This document shows positions 27,252-38,668 of a DNA stretch of 64,000 nt, piece by piece. The translations under genes and the position numbers were made by a program. The stretch is from Anoplolepis gracilipes (Eukaryota > Arthropoda > Insecta > Hymenoptera > Formicidae). The stretch spans positions 3,629,501-3,693,500 of the forward strand of contig NC_132977.1 of NCBI RefSeq assembly GCF_047496725.1, in the 5' to 3' direction. The first letter of the stretch is position 1. Each line of letters starts with the position of its first letter. Below the pieces are notes generated by a model, which had not been told where the DNA came from, searched no databases, and saw only the letters and a program-made list of their open reading frames with translations.

Positions 27252-27816
27252 AACTACATGTAATTCCTGCGAGACTGTCATCGAGAGCTGGCTACCTTGC
27301 TACCACGAGAAATTCAAACACGGCCGATCGTCCTCAATCATCGGCTACAATTTTAATTCGCCACTTAAATCGCGATACGAATGTCCGATGTGTATTGACG
27401 TTTGTTTGGGAATTTATTATCACGCTAAATCCTCTCGTGATTTTTGTTTATACCATGCGATTATGGTTATACTCATGATTAAACATCCCTTATAATTTAG
27501 GTGACAGATCGGATGAAGTATTAGATCACATCTATCGTCGTTCGATAACAACGATACAAAGAGAACATGTCAGATCAGCAAACTTATCAATGTCACACTT
27601 TATCAAGGTTCATACTTCACGTTGATAGAGTACGATGATGCTTTGTATGTACATATCTGCAATTTTATATAATGCTGTTAATTAATTTTATACAAATGTT
27701 TTACAGTAGATTATTAACGTACTGTACATTTGTATGCACGTAATGCATTATTTTTTTTATATAAATTATTATTTTAACAAATTATTTCTTAAATAAATTA
27801 TTAGTATTAATTTTAT

Positions 27817-27965
27817 AACGAAAACAATATTATAAAATTATATATATATATTAGTATTAATTTTTATAATGAAAACAAAATATTATAATATTGTAAAATG
27901 GAAAAATCAAGTAATTATGTTTAATCACAAGATATTTAAATTATTTTAAAATCAAGTATCTGTTA
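27817..27965 (+). repeat. Direct repeat, copy 2
   Basis: Same-orientation partner of 26709-26863. Both end precisely in CAAGTATCTGTTA, after which the flanks are unrelated, so the right boundary is well defined. The left boundary is blurred by AT-rich sequence. Confidence 0.7.
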
Positions 27966-29169
27966 TTCAAAATTAATGAAGGAATAAATTCTTTTATAAA
28001 ATTTATATACTTGCAAATGTGTGTATTAGTTATTAAGAAAATATTTGGACAACATTATATTATTATTTCAATCATTTGCCGATTATTTCAATGAAATTGT
28101 CGTAGTAAATTAAAATCGAACATAATTATTGTTACCTGCTAAAATTATATTATTATATCAATATTCATCATTTTCTCTATAATATAGTGATAATATTCAC
28201 AATTCAAACATAAAGTGTAAAAACAATAAAAATAATATAAATAAAGATGTGAATCTTATTAGCCTAATCAATCCACGCAACTTTATTTGAATTTGAACTG
28301 TTATATCAGAGAGCAGAGAGAAAGTACAAAAACAATCATCCATTCATTTTAGATGAAATTGATATTCAAGCTACCTCTATGTTCATTAACTATAAACTAC
28401 ATAGTCAAATCCATGAAAGTTCCTTGTCGATAACAACTATTCACAGAGTACGGTTCTGTTCCATGTTATGTCCAGAAAATGTCGATAATACGGAGCTGTA
28501 ATATAATATATGTGTAATATGTGTATATTGTATATAAAATAAATTGTTAGTATAAACGCACACATGCACGTGTATCTATTATTTATTTTCGTATTGAAAC
28601 GCAACTAACAATAGGTGCTTTTCACTTATTCGTCATTCTATCTTTATCACTGGATGTTGAAAAAAACAAGATGATACTTGTGTCGATTATTTGTGTCACT
28701 AAATGGAAAGCATCTAAATTATTATGTAATGAAAGAAACTTCTCTCTCTTTTTTTACTCCTAATATTTAATTATACGTTATATATATATTTATTTATTTA
28801 TTTTTTTATCCTATAGAAACCCTCTAATAAGAGCCATTTATATCTACTTTCGATTGGTCCTCTAAATCTGGGCAACTGCCGCTCGTATTAGGATCATATT
28901 AATCTAACCATTAATATAAACATTATATTTCAGCAACACAAATAAAAAATAAACGTTTCAAAACAACTAAAAATATTATACATTGCCGGTTTAATTTCCG
29001 AACACCCTGTATAATCTTTTTAAATAAAACTTCGAAATAATATATATAATAAGAAACTGCTTACATTTAATCTTTAGTAGTTGTGTATAAAGATTAGCAA
29101 AATAAAATAGAAACGAAAAGAATAAATATAAATACAAAATATTAATTAAAATACTTATTTATTAGAAAA

Positions 29170-29296
29170 CAAATTAGAATACTGTATTATCACAAATGTA
29201 TCATAGATTAAAATACTTTATGTATCATAGATATATATCACAAATAGAAATACTTTATATATCACAATTAAAATATTGTATGTATCATACTAAAGA
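29170..29296. repeat. Degenerate minisatellite
   Basis: Successive variants of AAATACTTTATGTATCATAG and TATCACAAATAG repeat four to five times with a spacing of roughly 25-40 bases. The sequence is AT-rich and non-coding. Confidence 0.6.
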
Positions 29297-31031
29297 TTGA
29301 AATAAAAAGTAAGAAAATTAAGCATGCATTGCTATCTAGATTTGCTGCCATATTGCTTACGCAAGGTATTTTTTTATTATAAATTTATAACCTAAACGCT
29401 GAAAATCTTGTTATAATTTTGAAATAAAAATTATGACAATTTATAATATAATCAGCATTTAATTTGCCAAATTCTACATTTAGAAATAACGTCCAATTTA
29501 AAAAATTACTATAATAAAATATTTTTCTTATTTTATAAATACTTTTATTTTTTAAATTTTTATGTATATTTTTTTCCGTAGAACGCGATGAACAATAAGC
29601 ATATGTGACGCGTGAGCGCGTCAGAAGGAGTTAGATTAAAGAGAGAGATAGTAAAGTATATATTCTTTTCGCAGAATTTTGTCCAGATCGCCTTATGGCA
29701 AAACTCTTATTAAAGGGTCTCTAGTTCTTATATTTAAGACATAATAAAAAGATTTTATGTAATATTATTTTTTTCGCTTGCTGTTATTCCTTAAACATTT
29801 CGTTAAACATTACATTTCCTTTGTATTTGATTGTCATGGAATTTATGACAAAACAGTGTGCTATTTTTCGTAAAATACTTGGAAAATACTCTTAACAAAG
29901 ATATAATTAATACGTTACATGTATATTGTATAAGAGATTATTTTTCTTTTTGGTCCAGAAATTTCTTGTGAAGAAGATTACTATTTTTTTTTTGTTATTG
30001 ATTTCAAAAATAAGTATTGAATTTAGTAAACATTTTAATTGGAAATAAAAAAATTATTTTTATTTATTTTACATTTTTATAGATTTTCTATTCCATATTT
30101 TAAAATTGATATTTTGATTCCTCTCTAAAATAATGAAGTAAAATCAAATTTTATTTTCGCATTTTATGCTTCTGTATGCGCATAAGCTAAAGTGATAATA
30201 AATAAAAATAAAATAAAATAAAATTTCGCTCGTCAACAATAATACATGCGAAGAAGAAAAGAGAAAGAAAACAACAATACGCAAATTCAAAATATAACCG
30301 AAACTAATATAACGCAGATTATTACTAAATTATTATTAGATCTTTATTAATATTATTATTAGATCTCCACATTATGGCTATAAAAAAACACAACTCTTTA
30401 TTTTGACATTTTCTATTTCGTTACTTCTTTTATTATCATCGTTTTATATAACTAATTTGTTATTTAATATAGTCACTATTATCTATTATTCTTTCAGACG
30501 TTTACGTGAATAAATTACTTTCAGGTACATACAGTACTTTCGTCTTAACTTAGAAACTAGAGAGGAGAAGTACTGTCGAATACGTCATGAGATTCAGTCG
30601 TCGTTGTTTGAAGATTACATATTATTAATATCGATTAATTCCGAATTTGTATGCATTTGACCATATTTTCATTGTATTATTTATATAATGTTTGGCTTCT
30701 TTACACCTTTTGATTATTTTGCGCCGAAGAGAACTTGAAAAATCAAGCCGAAACGTTCGCCCGTTAATTTTATGTTTAATTTACTCAAAAGTGAATGTTT
30801 AATTCGCTATGCTCAATCATTTATATTACCATTTATATAATCCAATGTCTTTGTTTGTAATTAATTATACGCCTATTAGATAATATATTAAATTACTCCA
30901 TTTTAAATTTTAATTATAGATATTTGACTCTGTTACGCCTTGTTACCAGATAAGCACTATCTTTAATGTTTTAAGTAGGGCCTTTATTTAATTAATTTAT
31001 ACAATTCTTTATCAATAAAACAAAAAGTTAT

Positions 31032-31257
31032 TAATACGACACCTTAAAAAAATAATTGACCGTCTCCGATATTATATTTGCAGCGTCGATATTATCTGTA
31101 GTACATTACAAAATTGTCGAAAATTTAACGGTTGACGCTAAATGATTACAGTTCCACAGCCATTGATTCCCGGTATAAGAAATACATGGGCCTTACATGG
31201 TACTTTCCTCCTTTTTAGATGGATCAAAACAAATTTCTGGCATGAAATCTTTGTCTT
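31032..31257 (-). pseudogene. Broken thioesterase relic of the FAS-like gene
   Basis: Directly downstream of the FAS-like stop codon, three different minus-strand frames carry pieces that look like the start of an animal fatty acid synthase thioesterase domain: AHVFLIPGINGCGTV (near 31193-31149), NHLASTVKFSTIL (near 31150-31112) and NIDAANIISETVNYF (near 31094-31050). In-frame stops and at least two frame changes separate them, and similarity ends before any catalytic Ser/Asp/His region of that domain. The spacer between the carrier domain and this relic is also out of frame with the gene (KELFNVVKDKDFMPEICF). The resemblance rests on family knowledge rather than an alignment. Confidence 0.65.
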
Positions 31258-31535
31258 TTACAACATTGAATAATTCCTTGTGTCGATTGACTTTCGCTTG
31301 TGCATTAGCGCAGCTTGCATATTGTCTTGCAACACCTCATCTTTTTTAATAGCTTCGCTAATTACGTTGGACATCTCATAGAGTTTTGCGAAAGTAAGAT
31401 TCCGTATCTCTTGTGCAGTGAAAAAGATATCGAATTCTCGTTCCAAAGTTTGCTTGACTTCTATAACCATCATAGAGTCCATTCCAAGCTCAGCCAGAGA
31501 TGTATTTTGGCTCATCTTTTTCGTGTCTTTTATAT
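31258..31535 (-). CDS. Acyl carrier protein (ACP) exon 16 and terminal stop
   Basis: The phosphopantetheine attachment site is Ser2031 in ELGMDSMMVIEVKQ (codon 31476-31474), so chain carriage should work. After the ACP helices the frame ends in NYSML and TAA at 31260-31258. Another frame through the same bases continues with a linker-like sequence, which suggests that a one- or two-base indel between about 31300 and 31330 moved the gene into this stop. This is the last coding exon. Confidence 0.85.
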
Positions 31536-34500
31536 CTGTCAATAAAAGTAGAAAAGTAGTTTTATATATAAAAATTTACTATAACTTATGCAAAATATTT
31601 TGACATTATTTAACATTAAATATTTGACATTAAATAAACATATGTGTAGTAAGAGTGAACGAATTTGTATGCAAATATTTACTTAGAATATTAGCGACAG
31701 TTTCTATCATGCCAAATCCAGAAGATCTAACTTTCTTCTCGGCTAAGACCATACTGCTTACGACCGGCCGATCTTGAAGTAAAAATTTATCGAGCACTTC
31801 TAGGGAACTTGCTAATTTTTGCTGCGTGGAACCGACGACAGTGAGTACATTATTGTCTTCCTGCATATCAGCGACAAGACCCACGTCACTCATGGCTCCC
31901 CATTGAATCGCCAATCCAGGTAATCCATCTTCCACCCTTTTCTCGCACACTCTCTCCATAATGGAATTGGCCATGCCATAATTAGTTTGTCCGGCGTTTC
32001 CTCTGCCGCAAGAAATGGAAGAAAATACTACAAAGTGCCGAAGTTTAGAGCAGAATTTCCTGGACAGTTTGTCCAACATTTGAGTTGCCCAGGCTTTTGA
32101 TTCGAAGGATTTTTCAAAGGTCTCGACGGTATGATTTTTTACGTTGTGATCCTTCAACACCATAGCTAGATTGAATATCGCATCTACCGGTGCTTCCTTT
32201 TCCGCGGTTTGCAGAAGACGTTCGCAATCGTTGCTGTCGGTGACATCGATATTCTTGACGATGAGCACATTAACACCAAGAGACTTCCACAATTGAACTT
32301 TCATACGCTGATAACCATTTTTTATCCCAGTTCGCGAAATCAACACGACGTTCTTGGCACCTCGTTGTATTAACCAGTCAGTTAACTCCAAACCTAATCC
32401 ACCCAGGCCTCCTAGGATAATATAGCTTTTGTCGCTAAGACAGTAGTAACGGCGATGAGCGACAATAAGTCCATTTTCATCTTCCTCTTGAATCTTTAAG
32501 ATTGTCTAGAAAGTATTTATACATTAGAGACGGAATTATTATACACATTTTTTTATTACTATTTTTATTTATAAACTGTTAACTAAGGCGTACTATTAGC
32601 ATACCTTTCCTATATGTTTATCATTTGCCATGTATCTAAAAGCCGTTTCAATTTCTGTTTTTTGAAAAACTTTCACCTGAATTGGTTTGATGGCTCCATT
32701 TTGCAAACCGTTAACCATCATTTTGGACAACAGAGACTTATGCTTGTGATAACCGACAAGTAAATTATCTAATAGAATTTTGTAAAAACTAATACCTTTT
32801 TGAAATACGGACATATCTAAAGAATTATTAGTCACAGGATTAAGCGTGCCAATCTCCAGGAAACGACCGTTTCGTGCAAGACAACGAACGGACGCAATCA
32901 GCTTTTCTTCCGTCAATGAATTCAACACGATATCCACACCACGACCGTTTGTTTGCAACATTATCATTTGTTCAAAACTGATATCTCGAGAATTTCCAAT
33001 GTGCTCATCGGTAATAGTCGGAAACGTTTTTTTGATAAATTCTCGCTTTTCAAAGGTACCCACTGTAGTGAACACCTCACATCCCTCATAAAGAGCAAGA
33101 TAGATAGCTGCTTGTCCAATACCTCCAGTACCACAATGTATAAGTATTTTGTTCCCTTTTTTTATTTTTCCATAAATGTACAAAGCCAAGTAACACGTGC
33201 TATAAACGCACGGAACTGTTGTTGCTTCTTCGAACGTCCATGTATCGGGTATGTTCCAACATAAATCTTTGTCTTTTACAACAATATTTGCTATACACCT
33301 AGAAAAGACAATATTAATAATAATAATTTACATAATATAATAATTGCCCAGACAGCATACAATATGATAAATATTTATGAAAATATATTGTTTTGAAATA
33401 TTATATAAATATTTTATACATATTTTATAAACATCTTTATTTGACATATTTTTAAAATATTGATGAAATATTTTATACAATATTTATGATAAATGAAAAA
33501 TAAATATTTACAGAGTAATTATTTTGTAAATATTTCTAAAATATTTGCTAAGATATTTATGGTAAATATTTATCACCTATTCAATCTAAAATCTTATAAA
33601 TATTTATAAAGTATTTAAATAATTATTATATATATTTTGTAAATATTTTGTGCTGTTTGAGTGGATGATTATAATATTTACTTATTATCACGAAGGCCCA
33701 TTACGCGTCGTCCATTGGAATCGAATCCTACATATTCCATTCCGAGAGACATATTTTGAAATCTTTCTTGCGACATTGCCGTCAAGTACGAATTTATTTT
33801 GCCAGTGGCTAACAGTACATCTTTAAAATTGATAGATGAATTAATCACACGTACCAAATCTTCGCGATGAGAATCGACGAATATATCATTCTCCATCCAA
33901 CAAAGTGTACTTAAATCACCACGAATCTATAAAGAAAATCTTTCATTATGTATGTATACCATATATATATATATATATATATATATTGCATATACAATTT
34001 AAAACGAAATTTTAAAAAGTGAAGTTATACATATCACAAAATGCAAAAATATAATTCTTATCGCGCGTATACACATCAATAATATTGTGATATATTGATC
34101 GCAACTATTTAAATCTTTGCAAAGATTTATTAAAGATTATGCATACCATTTGGCAGACGTAGGCAGCGGATACAGGTTCAGCTTTTAAAGGCGGTAGTTT
34201 TAAATGTCTATAAGATCCCCAAGTCTTATTAGATCGCAAAACATTGATAGTCATATCTTTTTGCAATTGTTGCATATAAAAGGGATCTTGTAGAGAAAAT
34301 TTGGGAGCATTCTGGTCTTGTATAAGTACCCCTCTGACAAATTCACCGCCTGGTTCCTTTCTCAAGCAGTTAATGAAGCCCAGCAAACCGCACTCAAAGT
34401 CTCTCTCTCCAACAATTATGATTCTACTGTTCTTATCAAGTTCATTCTCATCGTTCACAAGCAACTGTAGATGTTTGAGCCAATTAAAGTCGTTATTATT

Positions 34501-37500
34501 TATGTCGACAACAGCCAATCTCTTTACCGGAACCATTTTCTTTAGAAGCAAAATTACTTCCGTATCAGTGCGCTTTTCAAGAATGACGTATAATTTATTT
34601 TGCTGCAAATGTTTTTCGTAGTCAGTTACGTCACACTTTTCGCGCGTCAACAGATAACCACCTTCCGTCACGAATGACAAAAGTCGTTCTAACCAGATTT
34701 TTGGTTTCGTCAAAAGATTGAATCCAAAGGCTATTAAGACTTTATCATTTTCAGATAATTCATTTAAACCTGCAATTGTAATATTTTCTGGCAATTCTGC
34801 TGAATTGAAACGATTCGGTGACGTTACTAATGTAATATTTGTCTGTATTAGCGGCATGTTATTTATAGTTTTAATCAACAAGGAAGATGATAAATTTTCC
34901 AATGTTACATTATCAACATCTTCCAGCAGCTCCATAGCCTTTACTTTGATAATCTGATGATCTTCCAACGCGAGTTGCACCGATATTCGAATTACTTCGT
35001 CCAAAGAAATCTTGGCGCGATCGTGATGAGCTACAAATCTGTATTCCTCCATAACGGGATCCTGTATGACTTTCCGACGAGAAATCTTGACAGATTTAGC
35101 ACCCCGAATCTCTATTCCACCAGATATAATCGCATCTATTTTTCTGTATATGCGTACTGGTAATTCTATAATAAGACAAAAATAGCTATTTTGCTACAAA
35201 AGTTTTCTTACACAATATTAATGAAAAATATTATTATAATTAATTCAATATTAATCTATCCATTATTGATAAAAAAAACATACGTTTATCCTCTTCTGTA
35301 ATTATGTCTTGCAGCTTTGACGTATGAAGCGCAGGATCAATCACCAATTTTTGAATGCTTATAGGAACGTATAAATCTTTAGTATTGTATCCAAGAATAT
35401 GCAGCTGTAGCATAGTTTCTATAAACGTCACCCAATTATTTGACCAAACAATGTGTCCCTTGTTGCCTGAAATAGATGCGCTTTTTAATCCGCAGAAGCA
35501 ACCACTGTATTGGTAACCGCGCAGTTTTAACTCTTTGTAGATATCTCGAGCAGTCATATCTTCTTTTTCATCATCATCCTCCGGTAATAAATCGATCAAA
35601 ATCATCTCTTGTTCTGGGTTCGATATGGCATGCACTGTTCCAGTTACCACAAGACTATCTCCTTCAATCACTTCAAACTTTCCGCTACCTGTAATATTTT
35701 TATATTCAATATCGTATATATAATTACGAGATCATATATTACTTTAAAGTTATACTTTCTTTTAAAAATAATTATATAATTCCATAAACACCTTTCTGTA
35801 TCGTGATCGTCAATTTTGCAGCATTATCCGATAGATGAGTAGCACGAACGACATTTATATTTTGAAATACTATCGGCATACTTGTATACATCTCTCCTTT
35901 CGTCATGGCAATGGTTTCCCAAACGAGCGCAAGATATCCGGTCACTGGTAGCAAATTTTTTCCGTCGATTATGTAACCGGCCATATAGCTGTAAATCTCA
36001 TCATTGAGTGTCATTTCGACGAGCCTTTCATTGGATTTTATGTTTTTCTGTGATTGATAGCTTGTCACATACCAATCTTTAGAATGATTCCATCTATAAT
36101 AGAGCATTTACAAATTTGCTTATATATATTATGTTATTAATTTATTTGTATTATTAACATTGATTATAACAATATTGTACTTGATAGATGGAGATATCAT
36201 AGGAGTGCCTCGGCTAACTGGAAATTCCACTGGCGGATATAAATTGGCGATCTGCGGTTGTAAGCCGCAATTGTAGAGCTTTCCAATCTGTCGTAAAATT
36301 ACACCGACAGTATTTTTCTCGGTTCGCTGAGTCAGCGTGATATTTGTCATTGTTGGATGTAAGGATTCTTTCAAGATACGCTGCAGAACGCCCTCCGGTG
36401 CAATTTCGATAACCACGGCGTTATTTGGAATTAAACGCGTTGCTTGTTCAAAGAGAACGGTGTTTAGTATGCTACGCGTGTGATAGTTTGCTGAAGATAA
36501 TTTTGATTCCTCATTGGACCATTCGACGCAAGGTACGGAGGTGCTGATCCATCTTGGACTCCGTTTTTTCGGCTGCGATATTACTTCGTTCAAGTTGAAC
36601 AAAATCCGAGTTTCCACGGATGCGAGATAATGACTGTGATATGGAATATCGCAGGAGATTTCCTTTACGTTGATGTTATCGATCTGACAAGATGAAGATA
36701 AAAAATTAATACAAGCAGACAAGTATACGGCAAATTGAAGCTAAATAAGTTTGATATTTTCAAAAGAAGACAAGTATCTTCAAAGAATAAATGTACCTGT
36801 AATTTTTTCAAGAATTCTTGCATAGATTCAGCAGGCCCAGTTACAACGTTGCTGTTTGAACTGTTGTAGCACACGATTTTAATATCCGTTGGACATATAT
36901 CTTTGAGACTTTCGTAATTTAAATTGACAACCGCCATAGAGCTATCAATAGTATTTCCTTCGACACAGGCTAGGCCAATAAAGTATGCCGATAAAATAGT
37001 TTCTTCAATAGTCAGACATTTATCTGCATACGCACAACTGAGTTCACCAGCAGAATGACTGATCATATAATCTGGAGTAATCTCTAAGGATGTCAAGAGA
37101 TCTACCAGGCCGATCTACAAAGTTATGCAGATAATTTTATTATCATATTGTTTTTAAAAATGCTTCGCGCGTTAACATGTAATATTTTCATTTAAATTTA
37201 TATACTTTTTTCTATAATATTTATATCATATATGTATAAAATTATTTTACCTGAATAGCGATGATGCTGACAAATGTGTGTAAAGGGCTTTCACACGCTT
37301 CTTCATATCTTTTCGTCAAAATCTTCATGATATTTAAACCGTAAGGTTTTAAAATAGTGTCGCACATTCTTACCGCATTTGCAAAAGCATAAAATTGTAA
37401 CAAATTTTGACCTGATATAATTTTAATTAGAAAATTATATTGTTTTATTATTTAAATATATTTTATCTTATACGTAAAATATAAAATATTGAATATATAT

Positions 37501-38161
37501 ATATACCCATTCTTGACCATTGCGAGCCTAAGGCAGAGAATACGAAGCAAATCGGTCTTTTCATATTGTCACAATTCTGGATTTCCTTAATCGAATCTCT
37601 CTGCCAAGCATCCAGTATGATATATCCTCTCCATGGATGACCCACTATATTCTCCGCATGGATATCGTGCAATAAACGAATATATTCTGCATCTGTTGGA
37701 TAATTCGCAACCTGCAAATATAATTTTTTTTAAACGGCTGTTATAAATATAATATGTTTTAATTAATAACAGAATAATATTGTCTTTGAAATATTTATAC
37801 TGACGTCGTTCAAAAACGAATTGACTGCTTCTCTAGTACGTCCGGATAATGTCACAAGTCTTGGCAAGTCATCGTACGGTGCTCTATTGTTAACCTTCTG
37901 TTTGATATTCCATTTTAATAACATATGAGCATTGCAGCCACCGAAGCCGAAAGAATTAATGCTTATGTAACCATTTTTAAGTGGCAATGGTTCTGTAAGC
38001 ACACGGATGGTTCCATCTGCAAAGGCATCTATATCATCTCGTGGTGATGTATAATTAATGTTTGGTGAGACAAAACCAGTTTCGAATGCTATTATTACCT
38101 TGAAAAATGAATGACAGTATTGAAATCTAACTCTAGATTAATCGATACATTGATTAACAAA

Positions 38162-38209
<48 letters not shown>

Positions 38210-38616
38210 CATTAATTTAATTTAATTATACATTTTTGGAAAAATTAAAAAAAGTATTATCAATGAGGTATCGATTGTTTCTAACTTATAATACGATAGA
38301 AAGAAAATATATGTGTCTCATCTCTTGATATCTATTTGTGTGTGTGTGTGTATGTGTGTGTATATATAAAATAAATACATGTATACACCAATATATATAT
38401 TTTTGTGTATTAAAAATTATTCGAATAATATTGTGTTTAATGTCCGTTTTAACCACCGTAAAAATTCTATTAATTTATCAAATCATAAATTTAAAAAGAT
38501 AAAAATGTAAAATTTTTAGTTTGTAGATATAAATTGATTGTCAGAGAAATAGTAGACATAGATAATAAACAATACATTTTGAAGTCAATAGGCAATAGGC
38601 TTCCTACGCTCGTTTT

Positions 38617-38668
<52 letters not shown>

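Larger units (their letters stand above)
25791..31031. other. AT-rich repeat-laden stretch, no recognised exon
   Basis: Mostly AT-rich non-coding sequence between the TipE-family gene and the FAS-like gene. It contains a direct repeat pair (26709-26863 and 27817-27965), a short near-continuous palindrome (27227-27251), a degenerate minisatellite (29170-29296) and an element end at about 28984-29012. A 105-codon open frame at 27178-27495 is not similar to anything I know and lacks coding signals. The sequence TTTATT near 30987 is a possible poly(A) signal (AATAAA on the minus strand) for the FAS-like gene. Confidence 0.5.

Noticed and set aside
27178..27495. 105-codon open frame with several Cys residues
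   Set aside because: No recognisable domain, no splice context, unbiased codon use; considered a chance frame.
32846..35694. Plus-strand open frames of 70-106 codons
   Set aside because: They lie antisense to FAS-like exons whose minus-strand frames are clearly coding.
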